Shown: positions 1 through 9,254, counted from the stretch's first letter. The stretch is DNA of 35,389 nt from Pirellula staleyi DSM 6068 (GCA_945900945.1 CAMDKL010000055.1:1-35389); one strand, 5' to 3'. A program made the numbers and translations. The notes: generated by a model not told the origin, from the letters alone.

Positions 1-704
1 GACGCAATCAATTGATTTCCGAACGCGTTCCAATCGTGTTCTGGGTAGGCAACATGATGGGCGTTGAAATTGCCTGTTGCGCCACCAAACTTGGCCGAGA
101 ACGGGATTTGTTCCAGCAACCGCTGTTGCTGTTGAATGCGTTCGCAGAAGACGCGGATCTCTTTGCCAAGTCGAGTGGGCGAGGCTGGTTGTCCATGCGT
201 TCGGGCAAGCATCGGAACAGCATCCCACTCGACTGCCCTGGCATTCAATTTCTCCCTCACCATTCCCAATGCAGGAAGAAGCACCGAGAAATGCGCTTCC
301 TTGAGCAGCAGAGGCGTTGCCGTGTTGTTGATGTCCTGCGAGGTGAGTCCGAAGTGTACGAACTCTTTGACTTCGGATAAACCAAGTTGGTCGAGTTTGT
401 CTTTCATGAAGTACTCGACTGCCTTGACGTCGTGGTTGGTAGTGCGTTCGATTTCCTTTATTTTCTCAGCGTCGGCTTCCGTAAAAGTTTCGAAGATAGT
501 GCTGCGGAGTTTTGGGAAAAGAGCCGGCGATACGCTACTTAGCTGCGGTAATGGCAAATTGCATAAAGCGATCAAGTATTCTGTTTCGACTCGAAGTCGA
601 TACCGGATAAGTGCGGCTTCAGAAAAAAAAGGGCATAGTTCTGTGGTTTGATGGGAATAGCGACCATCGATAGGAGAAACAGCCCAAAGAGCGTGTCGAG
701 TCAT
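1..704 (-). CDS. purB: Adenylosuccinate lyase, N-terminal part (runs off the left edge)
   Basis: Adenylosuccinate lyase cleaves SAICAR to AICAR and adenylosuccinate to AMP in purine synthesis, in the cytoplasm. Reading the minus strand from an ATG at 704-702 gives a protein beginning MTRHALWAVSPIDGRY, the usual PurB opening. It continues with ERTTNHDVKAVEYF (the conserved TTNHDVKAVE block), HFGLTSQDINN, LARTHGQPASPTRLGKE (the THGQPA block with the catalytic histidine) and GGATGNFNAHHVAYPE. The pattern matches the longer E. coli-type PurB. About 234 codons are present; the C-terminal half, including the signature loop, lies beyond position 1. No strong ribosome-binding site is seen upstream. 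The gene diverges from the lipoprotein gene at 920. Confidence 0.95.
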   Translation of the reverse strand, partial: MTRHALWAVSPIDGRYSHQTTELCPFFSEAALIRYRLRVETEYLIALCNLPLPQLSSVSPALFPKLRSTIFETFTEADAEKIKEIERTTNHDVKAVEYFMKDKLDQLGLSEVKEFVHFGLTSQDINNTATPLLLKEAHFSVLLPALGMVREKLNARAVEWDAVPMLARTHGQPASPTRLGKEIRVFCERIQQQQRLLEQIPFSAKFGGATGNFNAHHVAYPEHDWNAFGNQLIA

Positions 705-875
705 GAATTTGGCGGGTGCAAGGGAATCGGATCAATCGACAATTCATCCAATCTAGCGGTTTCTCAGTCGATTGGAAATTGCTGTAGACGTCAAGTTGAG
801 AAATCTGCGACGATCGATTCGTCGTAGCTCACGCTGTCCTCCGTCGGACGTCGTCCGAGACGATAAGAGTGAATT

Positions 876-897
876 GTCAGCCTGAGGTCAGGCTGAC
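876..897 (-). repeat. REP-like hairpin, copy A
   Basis: A perfect 8-bp inverted repeat (GTCAGCCT / AGGCTGAC) around a 6-nt loop. It is followed on the plus strand by CTACGTGA, so the minus strand reads TCACGTAG and then the hairpin. The GTAG tetranucleotide next to a palindrome is the hallmark of REP elements mobilised by RAYT transposases. Same architecture as copies at 1386, 9268, 9319 and 13803. Confidence 0.75.
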
Positions 898-919
898 CTA
901 CGTGAATGAGGTTGCGATC

Positions 920-1369
920 GTGAAGATTCAAAAACTATTGCTGTTATCGGCCACTTTGTTCCATTTTGGGGCCTGGTCGGGATGCGCGAGCAAGAGTGCA
1001 TGCCCACCTTACCCACAGCCCTATCCACAGCAGCAGCCCTATCCACAGCAGTCCTATCCACAGCAGCAGATTCCACAGCAGCAGATTCCACAGCAGCAGT
1101 ATTCGCAACAGTTTCCTCAGCAGCCTTACCAAGCGTATCCCTATCCAGGACAACCAGGACAGCCAATCCAGCCGAGTCCGAATGTTGGCGTGCCACTTTC
1201 TTCAAATGGGGCCCAACCTGGCCTTGGCGTTCCACAGGGCTATACCGCTCCACCCGCTGGCTATGTCCAGGGCCAGCCTCCCGTGTATCCAATACCGCAG
1301 ACCGGCCAACCCAATCCTTACTATGCCCCTCAGACTGGGCAAGCGAGCAAGCCCTTTATTGGGCGTTAG
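920..1369 (+). CDS. Pro/Gln/Tyr-rich putative lipoprotein
   Basis: A 149-residue protein. The start chosen is GTG at 920, because GAGG lies about eight bases upstream and the translation then begins MKIQKLLLLSATLFHFGAWSGC, a signal peptide ending in a possible lipobox cysteine. The lipobox is weak (W-S-G-C). An upstream in-frame start at 869 would lie inside the REP hairpin and spoil the signal peptide. The mature part is low complexity: repeated YPQQ/IPQQQ units at about residues 30-75, then a PGQPGQP- and PPxGY-type tail. At DNA level the first part holds near-identical 15-bp units (ATTCCACAGCAGCAG). Function is unknown; such proteins are commonly found in planctomycete envelopes. REP hairpins lie immediately on both sides. 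Confidence 0.75.
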   Translation: MKIQKLLLLSATLFHFGAWSGCASKSACPPYPQPYPQQQPYPQQSYPQQQIPQQQIPQQQYSQQFPQQPYQAYPYPGQPGQPIQPSPNVGVPLSSNGAQPGLGVPQGYTAPPAGYVQGQPPVYPIPQTGQPNPYYAPQTGQASKPFIGR

Positions 1370-1385
1370 ACGAACCTACACGCAG

Positions 1386-1407
1386 GTCAGCCTGTACCCA
1401 GGCTGAC
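1386..1407 (+). repeat. REP-like hairpin, copy B
   Basis: Arms GTCAGCCT and AGGCTGAC (perfect) with loop GTACCC, preceded by CTACACGCAG, where GCAG stands in the GTAG position. A further half arm, CCAGGCTGAC, follows at 1414-1423. It sits 17 bases after the lipoprotein stop codon and could also act as a transcript-end hairpin. Confidence 0.75.
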
Positions 1408-1463
1408 AATTCCCCAGGCTGACATTTATTTCGCCAATTGCTATCAAAAAAAAGGATGCTGAC

Positions 1464-2015
1464 ATGACACGACAGCTTCTTCTTATGCGTCACGCGAAAA
1501 GTGATTGGAAGGACTCCGGACTTGGCGACAAGGAAAGACCGCTCAATTCCCGAGGCCGATCGACCGCCCCAATCATGGCACAATGGATTGTAGAGCAAGA
1601 TCTTCTGCCAGATATTGTGCTTTGTAGCAGTGCGATCCGAACACAACAAACGCTCGACTTGATGCTGCAAAAGTGGGCCACGTTGCGGAAAGCAACCCCA
1701 ACACTTGCACTGCCCCAAGTGAGCATCGAAGACCAACTGTACCTGGCCTCTGATTCGCTCATTCTGTCTATTGTCCAAAGCAATGCAAAAGTCTGTTCAT
1801 CCGGAAACGGTGTTATGGTTTTAGGGCACAACCCAGGCATGGAAATATTAGCTAGCAATCTTGCTGGGTGTGAGGTAGCGATGCCTACGGGTGCATTAGC
1901 AATTCTGACTCCTTCATCGCCGGATGGAAAGTGGCCGGACGATTGGGCGAATGTAAAGTTATGGAAGTGGCGAGGTTTGGTTAAGCCGCGAGAGCTAGGT
2001 ACAGAAACAATCTAG
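1464..2015 (+). CDS. SixA-like histidine phosphatase
   Basis: A 183-residue protein of the histidine phosphatase superfamily. MTRQLLLMRHAKSDW carries the RHAKS motif (phospho-accepting His10, Arg9) typical of SixA phosphohistidine phosphatases. The second conserved histidine is in VLGHNPGME, and RPLNSRG and CSSAIRTQQT also match the family. SixA removes phosphate from phosphohistidine carrier domains in E. coli; the actual substrate here cannot be read from sequence. ATG 1464 is supported by AAGGA at 1452-1456, seven bases upstream. The length is typical for the family. It stands alone between a REP hairpin and the thioredoxin-like gene. Confidence 0.85.
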   Translation: MTRQLLLMRHAKSDWKDSGLGDKERPLNSRGRSTAPIMAQWIVEQDLLPDIVLCSSAIRTQQTLDLMLQKWATLRKATPTLALPQVSIEDQLYLASDSLILSIVQSNAKVCSSGNGVMVLGHNPGMEILASNLAGCEVAMPTGALAILTPSSPDGKWPDDWANVKLWKWRGLVKPRELGTETI

Positions 2016-2143
2016 AAAATTGCCTAGTCCTTTTGTTGGACTTGCGCAAAGTGTAACGATTGATTGGACGATAGAGTTATTCGTCACATGCTTGAGTGAG
2101 GTTGTTCGGCAACGCAATATCGAACGAAAAAGGAACTAGGTGA

Positions 2144-4213
2144 ATGAGTCAAATTAGCAAAGTACAATTGGGACGATGGATTGCTACAGGCGTTCGATGG
2201 GTTTCGTCCGCGAGCATGGTCGGCACGATCTGTTTTAACACGATCTGTCTGACCACTGGCTTTGCATCAGAGAGCGATCCACTCGCGGTCAAGGGGTTGG
2301 GTTATTCACCTCGCCAAAGCAACGTTGCCTATGACAAAGTAGCCGAAGCGGATGTCGATTCGTGCACGAGCAAGTACGAAACACGAAAGGGGTTTGAGGG
2401 GCTAGTCATCTACAGCCCGGATGGCCAACCGCTTCGTCGTTTTGCGGACCGGAATGGCGACCAGCAGGTGGATCAATGGTGTTATTATAAAGACGGAATC
2501 GAGGTCTATCGTGACATCGACAGCGATTTCAATGGTGCCTCAGACCAATACCGTTGGCTAGGCACATCAGGTACACGCTGGGGAATAGATCAGAACGAAG
2601 ATGGCAAAATTGAGCTTTGGAAAGTTATTTCTGCTGAAGAAGTGACTATGGAGATCGTCGAAGCGATCAAGATGCGGGATGATGAGAGGTTTAGAAGGCT
2701 CCTCGTATCGGACGCAGAACTCAAGATACTTGGGTTGGGTGAGGACAAAGGGGATCAGCTAACAACCCGGCTTGATACGGCCAAGAAGGGCTTTGCGGAA
2801 TTCGCGAAGAGCCAAAAAATGATCAATGTAAGTACCAAGTGGGCGCATTTCGCAGCTGACAAACCTGGGATCGTGCCGGCTGGTACAGAAGGGGCTTCGC
2901 AAGACATCGTAGCCTATGAAAACGTCATCGCGATCGTTGACAACGAGGGAACCAGCCAGCAGCTAATGATTGGAACACTGGTTCAAATCGAAAACGCATG
3001 GCGTCTCGCCGATCTTCCTCGTACGATCAGCGACGGATCTGTTTTGGCGGATAGCGGATTGTTTTTTCCCGCATCAGCGAGCAATCGAATTGGCAACTCG
3101 ACTTCGGAGAGCGGGATGTCGCAAGAGGTACAACGGCTTCTCACTGCGCTCGAAAAAATCGAAGGCGAGATCAAAGAGGAGACTGGAGACCGAAGCCGGC
3201 TTCATGGCGATAAAGCCATCGTATTGCAAAAGTTGGTAGCAGCTACCCAAGGGACGGACCAAATGGAACTCTGGGTCCGGCAATTTGCTGACTCTATTAG
3301 TTCAGCGGCACAGGCAGGAGAATATCCCGAGGGAGTTGCGAAACTGCGACAACTTGAATCCCAACTTGGCAACCTGCCCAAGGGGAAAGAGCTTGTTCCG
3401 TACGTGGCCTATCGACTACTGAGCACCGACTACACCCTCAAGAGCATTGGCGAAAAGGTCGATTTTGCGAGACTCCAAGTGGAATACATGGCGAAGCTTG
3501 AGGATTTTGCCCGCGACTATCCCGATAGCAGTGACGCCGCCGATGCCATGATTCAAATCGGACTAAACCACGAATTGGCAGGTGACGAACCCGAGGCAGA
3601 GAAGTGGTACAACAAGGTCGCGTCAAGGTTTTCGAAAACCATTCAAGGCAGGAAAGCTAAGGGAGCCATCGACAGACTCAGTCTCGAGGGACGACAATTT
3701 CGGATATCAGGAAAGACGCTTGATGGCAAGCAAATTGATACCAAGAGCATGGCGAAAAGCCCCATCCTCGTTCACTATTGGGCATCTTGGTGTAGCCCTT
3801 GCAAGGCTGATATGACGGAACTAAGAAAAATCCAAGCCAAGTATGCAAAACAGAATCTGCAGATCCTTGGTATCAATCTAGATACCGATGCGCGGGTGGC
3901 TGCTGAATTCCTGCAAAGCGGCAAGTCCTTTCCATGGCCTCAAGTTCAAGAACAAGGTGGCTTTGAAAGTGATTTGGCGGTAGGGCTTGGAGTACTGAGC
4001 GTACCAGTCACGATCTTGATCGACGGCGATGGCAAGGTTGCAAAGCGGACATCGCATTTTAGTAAAGCGATGGAAGACGCACTTGATGAGTTGCTTGCGA
4101 AACCCGCTCCGAAACAGGCGACCAGGGCGCCAGCACCCACGGGGCAGCCAAGCGCTAGGAAAGCACAACAGCCTACACCACCAGGAAACGCCAACGCAAC
4201 TCGCCCTCGTTAA
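2144..4213 (+). CDS. Secreted protein with C-terminal TlpA-type thioredoxin domain
   Basis: A 689-residue exported protein. Residues about 12-40 form a signal peptide or anchor. Residues 100-160 hold three Asp-rich stretches, DRNGDQQVDQW (102-112), DIDSDFNGASDQYRW (124-138) and DQNEDGKIELWK (149-160), resembling calcium-binding loops. The middle has helical tetratricopeptide-like segments (about 440-525). A TlpA/ResA-type thioredoxin fold starts near 535: HYWASWCSPCKADM gives redox cysteines Cys550 and Cys553, and the cis-proline segment is VLSVPVTILIDGDG. The tail after about 660 is Ala/Pro/Gln-rich and low complexity. TlpA-type proteins reduce disulphides outside the cytoplasm; the partner is unknown. 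It converges on the SNF2 gene with 23 bp between stop codons. Confidence 0.85.
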   Translation: MSQISKVQLGRWIATGVRWVSSASMVGTICFNTICLTTGFASESDPLAVKGLGYSPRQSNVAYDKVAEADVDSCTSKYETRKGFEGLVIYSPDGQPLRRFADRNGDQQVDQWCYYKDGIEVYRDIDSDFNGASDQYRWLGTSGTRWGIDQNEDGKIELWKVISAEEVTMEIVEAIKMRDDERFRRLLVSDAELKILGLGEDKGDQLTTRLDTAKKGFAEFAKSQKMINVSTKWAHFAADKPGIVPAGTEGASQDIVAYENVIAIVDNEGTSQQLMIGTLVQIENAWRLADLPRTISDGSVLADSGLFFPASASNRIGNSTSESGMSQEVQRLLTALEKIEGEIKEETGDRSRLHGDKAIVLQKLVAATQGTDQMELWVRQFADSISSAAQAGEYPEGVAKLRQLESQLGNLPKGKELVPYVAYRLLSTDYTLKSIGEKVDFARLQVEYMAKLEDFARDYPDSSDAADAMIQIGLNHELAGDEPEAEKWYNKVASRFSKTIQGRKAKGAIDRLSLEGRQFRISGKTLDGKQIDTKSMAKSPILVHYWASWCSPCKADMTELRKIQAKYAKQNLQILGINLDTDARVAAEFLQSGKSFPWPQVQEQGGFESDLAVGLGVLSVPVTILIDGDGKVAKRTSHFSKAMEDALDELLAKPAPKQATRAPAPTGQPSARKAQQPTPPGNANATRPR

Positions 4214-4236
4214 CGTCTCGGCACAGCCCACTGGGA

Positions 4237-7200
4237 CTATCCGTCGAAACGGATCAATCGCATTAGCTCTTCGGCGCTCAACTTGCCAGTGAGCTCGGTG
4301 CCTTCCAGCAATCCGTCCGCCAAGTCCCGTTTTCTTGCATGAAGCTCGAGGATACGTTCTTCGATCGTTCCTCGACAAACGAAGCGATAAATCGTAACCG
4401 GGCGTTTTTGGCCCATGCGATGCGCACGGTCGGACGCTTGGTCTTCGACGGCCGGGTTCCACCACGGGTCCATATGTATCACATAGTCGGCGGCGGTAAG
4501 ATTCAATCCTGTACCACCCGCCTTGAGGCTGATCAAAAACACATCGCCCTGGCCCGACTGGAACGCATCGACTCGGACTTGCCGATCTTTAGCCGGCGTG
4601 CTCCCGTCAAGATATTGATAAGCGACCTTCTTGCGATCGAGTTCTGCTCGCAGGATCTCTAGATGACCAACGAACTGACTAAACACTAGCACTTTATGAC
4701 GATTTTCGATTAGCTCGTCGATCGTTTCCGAAAACTGAGTCAGCTTGGCGCTGGCTATTTGGCTGCCCTCGAGTACCAATTGCGGATGGCAACAGGCTCG
4801 TCGTAGCTTCATGATCTCGGCTAGCATTTGCAAATACTGCGATTCACCGCGTTTGGCCGTATCTTGAGCCTCGGCAAGTTTCTTCACGGCTCGCTGCCGG
4901 ATCGCTTCGTAGAGCGCTTTCTCGTCTTCACTCAACTCAATATGCACCGTGACTTCGGTCCGCGACGGCAGTTCATCCAGAACCTGGGTCTTGGTTCGTC
5001 GAAGAATAAAAGGTTGAATTAAGCGTTTCAAGGCTCCTTGCGTCGCTCGACATTGATCGCGTTCAATTGGGATCGCGAATTGCTTTTGAAATTGTTCGTG
5101 GGAACCTAACAAACCTGGATTAATAAAATGAAAGAGGTTCCAAACCTCTCCGAGATGATTTTCAAGAGGCGTTCCGGTCATGATGATCCGAAAGTCAGCT
5201 TGTAAGTTCATAACCGTCTGCGATCGTTTGGTTGCGAAATTCTTAATGGCTTGCGCTTCGTCGAGCAACAATGTGTGCCAAGGCTGTTTTTGAAAGCGTT
5301 CGGCTTCCGAATTGAGCAAACCGTAACTGCAGACCATGAGGTCGCGGGGGCCGAGATTGTTGAAGAAAGCGTCGCGATCTCCGCCTCCAAATTGCCTGAC
5401 ATTCAAGGTCGGTGCAAAGCGATTGGCTTCGCGTATCCAATTAAAGCAGACAGAGGTCGGTGCCACGACTAAAGCGGGACCATCTGCGGCTCGATGCAAA
5501 AGCAATGCCAATGCCTGGATCGTTTTGCCGAGCCCCATGTCGTCTGCTAGGCACGCGCCGGCCCCCCAGGCCGCCAACCTGCCCAGCCATTGGAATCCCT
5601 CCAATTGATAGTCTCTCAACTCGCCTTGAAACGTATCCGGCAAGGTTAGAGTCAGCGCATTGGAATCCTTCCATCGCTCAACGCATTTCTTCCAATGCGC
5701 GTCGGCGCGAATCGAAAAAACCTCGTTGATATCTTCCAGGGCTGCTATTCGAATACTCGGAAATCGCAGCTTGTCTTGACGACGTTCGGAAAACATTTTA
5801 AGTTGATTGAGCTTGCGCCGTAGTTCATCCGTCAACGCCAAAAATTGTCCATCGTCCAACGCAACAAACCGCAATGGACTAGATTCAATGAGCTCGATCA
5901 ATTTCATCATGTCGACCGTCAACCCCTGGTCGACCTGAAGCAAACCTGAGACCGCAAACCAATCTCTATCCTTCTTGATATGTAATTGCATCATCGCAGG
6001 CGATGCTTCCTTGGATACGCGAATGCTCTTTCCGTGAGGCCAGTAGACGGTCACCTGTTGCGAATCGACCAGCGGCTTCAGTTGCAGCAAGAACTCCAGC
6101 GACTCTTCGATAGAACCCAGTTCGAAGTCGAGTTGGATGCTAGTCTCTGACTCAAGGATTGGGCACCATTCGAAAATCTTGTGAAGGCACGCAAGCTCGT
6201 CCTTGAACGATCGCTTAGTCGACATGGTTTTGCCTTGGATCTCCGTCATGAGATTTTTGCTGCCAATGCCAGGACGGTAATACGGTCCATCCGCACCGAA
6301 CGGCTGTACATGCATCTGAATCGCCATTCCATCTCCTTTGCGGGAAAGATGCAAATGCGTGCGAGGATCCGCCTCAATTGCTTCGCCTGATGCCGCCATC
6401 CCGCTGATTTCCGAATGAATCGGTATCAGGGTTGCAATCGACTGGAGTGTTTCCACAACCGCCGGTAAACCTTGATCAGGCAACAGAAGCTCATTTCCAA
6501 TAATGCGATGTATTTCTCGATGCCGAGGCGAAAAGATGCATAACCCTACGCGATTCGGAGCCTCCGGAATGAACAGAACATCGCTTTCGTTGGGCACCGG
6601 CTCTAGGCAAATACGAATCATTCCCTTGTAACGCTGCACCAACATATTTGGCTCGCGTTTGACAATCTCGATCTGTTGATTCCGATCGGTTGCCGAGAAG
6701 ATCAGCGGATGACCGATCAACGCTTCGGCAGCGGGTCTTGTTTTAAACTCGTAAGTGGTTTCAGGATATCGATCATACCTGTCGAATTGCGATTTCGGCT
6801 GGAGTGTCAGAATGAGCGCACGGTCTTGATCGGTAAGGCACGCGAGGGGCGTTGCAGCCGTTTGACTTTCATAGAGTCTCTTGAGCGATACCCTTTGTCC
6901 AACCGTCCAGCCCAATTTGCTTTTCTTTTGGATAAACGGAACAAGCTTGAAATCGCTCACGCTCGACTGGAATTCCCAGACGAGACGCTCGTTGGAAACG
7001 TTTGTCGTAACGGTGTTGGATTCTACAAGTTTTCGAAGTGCGGAGAGCGGTCTAAGCCAAACCGGCTCTGCTTGAATCATTTCCAGCAACGAAGGCCGCT
7101 GACTAATCTCAAGCGCTAAGGCAACCTCTTCGGGCGTCGTCGCTGAGTTGATCGAGTTCGTCGGAACCGCGTTTAACAAGGCAAGTTGCTTTGTTGCTTC

Positions 7201-8418
7201 CGATTGTAGCCAATAGAAGCCTAGCGAACGATATTTACTTTCCATCTCTTGCAGGTCTTGCACCTTGACGGGGCAATTGGACTCAGGAACGAGCCAACTC
7301 CAAAGATAGAATGCGACCAAGTTTGTCAGGAGATTCGTTCTCATGGATACTCGATCAATTAGCCACACCGAGAACGTATTCGAGGATTGAATGCCTTCCT
7401 GGAATTTTATTGCGGACCTTAGCAGACTGCCCAGGTTGTCGTATTCATCAGGCCAGTCCTGTATCATGACGTCAGCAATGTCTGAAATTTTTTTGCGATT
7501 AACAGTCGACTTCTGAGAGAAATAGAGCAGAGCATGCATGACTCCCGGTAACTGATCGATCGCGATTTTCCGCCTACCTGTCGTCTTACGAATCGACTTG
7601 ATTGCGATTTCGAACTCGATCAAAGCCTGGCCCCAATTCCCGGCGAGCAAAGACTGGCAAGCTATCAGCTCCAGATACCTCCCGTTGGTCTTGCTCGCTA
7701 GTTCTTGCAAGGCCTTGGAATCTCCGGACGCCAAATAGACAGAACACAACATCGAGACTAGTGGCCCGTCTGCATCAGTTAGCTCAAAGGGAAAAGCCGC
7801 AGCTAACTGAACTACTTGTTTGTCTCCGAACCCAGATACATAGCTGTTTGACAATACATCCTTGAGATAGGAATTCTGGAGCGTCGCCGCTAAGCCACCG
7901 AAGATCTCCTGGTTGAACGGATTCAGTACGTTGCACGAATGCTCAGACCCTGCCAAATCAACTGGGGTTAGGAGTTTGGCCTTGCCAATCGCATCAACGT
8001 CATTCCTGTAGAATGCGATTCGCAAATCCCTTATGCGACGCCCCCAATATCCATAAGTTTGAAAACTCTGGTAAGAAACTCTGTCACTTTGAACGAAGGT
8101 AGCGTATGGTTCGAAAGTCTTGTCGCGAATGGAATCTTGGACGACATAGTCCTGTAGGTCTTTATGGACGACCATCCCAGCCATCTTGGGATCGAAGAGA
8201 AGTCCGTTGCTGATCAGAGAAGCAACAACGGCGTTTATGTCTTTGAACTGGAGGCAAAACTCCTTGGAAACCTGATTGTTCAGATGAGGAATCAGTTTTG
8301 GAAATTGGTGCCGCCCAATGGGTTCATGGTGGATGGACCAAAACTGCAACGTACGACGGGTTGTCTCTGGTAAAAGTCGATACTGTTCGATAAGCGGCGA
8401 ATTCAAATCCCACTCCAT
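4237..8418 (-). CDS. SNF2-family ATPase (DEAD/DEAH helicase superfamily 2)
   Basis: A 1393-residue protein. The C-terminal 450 residues are a complete SNF2 motor: LRDYQLEGFQWL (motif Q-like), DDMGLGKTIQ (Walker A, Lys965), VVAPTSVCFNWIRE (Ia), LLLDEAQAIKN (Walker B DEAQ, Asp1053), MTGTPLENHLGEVWNL (III), KVLVFSQFVGHLEIL (IV), ISLKAGGTGLNLTAADYV (V) and DQASDRAHRMGQKRPVTIYR (VI). Such bacterial proteins translocate on double-stranded DNA and, as in RapA, can remodel nucleoprotein complexes. The roughly 900-residue N-terminal region has no domain I can name with confidence; its first part looks helical and repeat-like, and SNF2_assoc-type or SWIM domains should be searched for. The start ATG at 8418 lacks a clear ribosome-binding site. 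No methylase or nuclease partner flanks it. Confidence 0.93.
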   Translation of the reverse strand: MEWDLNSPLIEQYRLLPETTRRTLQFWSIHHEPIGRHQFPKLIPHLNNQVSKEFCLQFKDINAVVASLISNGLLFDPKMAGMVVHKDLQDYVVQDSIRDKTFEPYATFVQSDRVSYQSFQTYGYWGRRIRDLRIAFYRNDVDAIGKAKLLTPVDLAGSEHSCNVLNPFNQEIFGGLAATLQNSYLKDVLSNSYVSGFGDKQVVQLAAAFPFELTDADGPLVSMLCSVYLASGDSKALQELASKTNGRYLELIACQSLLAGNWGQALIEFEIAIKSIRKTTGRRKIAIDQLPGVMHALLYFSQKSTVNRKKISDIADVMIQDWPDEYDNLGSLLRSAIKFQEGIQSSNTFSVWLIDRVSMRTNLLTNLVAFYLWSWLVPESNCPVKVQDLQEMESKYRSLGFYWLQSEATKQLALLNAVPTNSINSATTPEEVALALEISQRPSLLEMIQAEPVWLRPLSALRKLVESNTVTTNVSNERLVWEFQSSVSDFKLVPFIQKKSKLGWTVGQRVSLKRLYESQTAATPLACLTDQDRALILTLQPKSQFDRYDRYPETTYEFKTRPAAEALIGHPLIFSATDRNQQIEIVKREPNMLVQRYKGMIRICLEPVPNESDVLFIPEAPNRVGLCIFSPRHREIHRIIGNELLLPDQGLPAVVETLQSIATLIPIHSEISGMAASGEAIEADPRTHLHLSRKGDGMAIQMHVQPFGADGPYYRPGIGSKNLMTEIQGKTMSTKRSFKDELACLHKIFEWCPILESETSIQLDFELGSIEESLEFLLQLKPLVDSQQVTVYWPHGKSIRVSKEASPAMMQLHIKKDRDWFAVSGLLQVDQGLTVDMMKLIELIESSPLRFVALDDGQFLALTDELRRKLNQLKMFSERRQDKLRFPSIRIAALEDINEVFSIRADAHWKKCVERWKDSNALTLTLPDTFQGELRDYQLEGFQWLGRLAAWGAGACLADDMGLGKTIQALALLLHRAADGPALVVAPTSVCFNWIREANRFAPTLNVRQFGGGDRDAFFNNLGPRDLMVCSYGLLNSEAERFQKQPWHTLLLDEAQAIKNFATKRSQTVMNLQADFRIIMTGTPLENHLGEVWNLFHFINPGLLGSHEQFQKQFAIPIERDQCRATQGALKRLIQPFILRRTKTQVLDELPSRTEVTVHIELSEDEKALYEAIRQRAVKKLAEAQDTAKRGESQYLQMLAEIMKLRRACCHPQLVLEGSQIASAKLTQFSETIDELIENRHKVLVFSQFVGHLEILRAELDRKKVAYQYLDGSTPAKDRQVRVDAFQSGQGDVFLISLKAGGTGLNLTAADYVIHMDPWWNPAVEDQASDRAHRMGQKRPVTIYRFVCRGTIEERILELHARKRDLADGLLEGTELTGKLSAEELMRLIRFDG

Positions 8419-8870
8419 TTCGTATTAATAAGGACAATCGTGTTCACCGAGAAGTCTCATTAGTGGAGCTGGCTAAGACACAATTGAGACGTTAACTTCT
8501 GCTTGAGCAAGGGCCCCGACCAATCCGCCTTCGGTTTTTTTTGTGTGCTGACTGGCACAGTCTTGTGCTCTTCTCAGTCACACCTGTCGCACTCGTCAAA
8601 GCGATCGTTGGCAATCTAAAAATCTCGCTTAAGCATCGTAGGGAAAACAAGTGTCGCCTTTTGCTCGACGAAAGTGGCGTTTTTTCATTCTTTCGCGGTT
8701 TTCATTCTTTCGCGGAGCCAAATAGCGCCAGCGACCCAAAGCGAGCGATGTTGCGATCCTTACAATCGTTAGAAACGCAAATCCATAGAATCCAATGCTC
8801 CCGATTACTTTCAGTTCTTTTGTACCGCGCTAGGAAACCGATCTAGATTTTAATTGACTTCCGTCTAGTT
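8419..8870. other. Gene-poor gap, no confident feature
   Basis: This 452-base stretch lies between the divergent SNF2 start and a doubtful ORF. An open frame at 8541-8846 gives an unstructured, basic, compositionally odd translation and is not accepted. A T8 run at 8536-8543 follows a weak CCGA/TCGG hairpin but no plus-strand gene precedes it. A repeat of TTTTCATTCTTTCGCGG-like text occurs near 8680-8715. The SNF2 promoter presumably lies at 8419-8500. Confidence 0.4.
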
Positions 8871-9254
8871 TTGCTCCGCTTCGGTAATTTCCATGCCGAC
8901 TTCTTTCTGCAAATCCAGCAATCCCAATTCATTGAGTACATGGATGCCCATGGCGAAGCGAACAATGTACGAGGTTTTATCAGTGACGATAGCGAGTTAA
9001 CGTGGGTCTTCCATGATGTCGAGCGAGCGGAACTCTCGCAATGGATACGCGATTCCTTTGCCAAGTTCAATAATGCCGATGCGGAGTCGACATTGGTCAC
9101 GCATACGGCACAGCCGCTGGTAGCTGGAGTGGCATTGGTAAACGCGCCCTTGAAGTCGTTTAAAATCGCTCAGCTTATAGAAGCGGCTTGGCGTTGTCTC
9201 GATGAGGCAACCAACCAAGGAGCCGGAGCGGTAAAGACAATCGAAGTGTACTAA
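8871..9254 (+). CDS. Hypothetical protein or gene remnant, faintly GGDEF-like
   Basis: A 127-codon open frame with codon use like the surrounding genes. The first possible start is TTG at 8871, without a ribosome-binding site, so the 5' end is uncertain and the frame may be a truncated remnant. The C-terminal part (VAGVALVNAPLKSFKIAQL, then IEAAWRCLDEATNQG) is laid out like the end of GGDEF domains, where an SxGVA strand is followed by a helix carrying a DxAxYxAKxxG pattern. No GG[DE]EF active-site loop is present, so cyclic-di-GMP synthesis is not expected. The opposite strand also has an open frame here, which adds doubt. A REP pair starts ten bases after the stop. Confidence 0.4.
   Translation: MLRFGNFHADFFLQIQQSQFIEYMDAHGEANNVRGFISDDSELTWVFHDVERAELSQWIRDSFAKFNNADAESTLVTHTAQPLVAGVALVNAPLKSFKIAQLIEAAWRCLDEATNQGAGAVKTIEVY

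Noticed and set aside
12-651. Plus-strand open frames of 122 and 171 codons
   Set aside because: They are antisense to purB, whose minus-strand translation carries all the conserved lyase motifs.
8515-8545. Intrinsic terminator with T8 run
   Set aside because: The stem is only four base pairs and no plus-strand gene precedes it.
8541-8846. Plus-strand frame of 101 codons
   Set aside because: Translation is basic and featureless, no ribosome-binding site, and composition is unlike the neighbouring genes.
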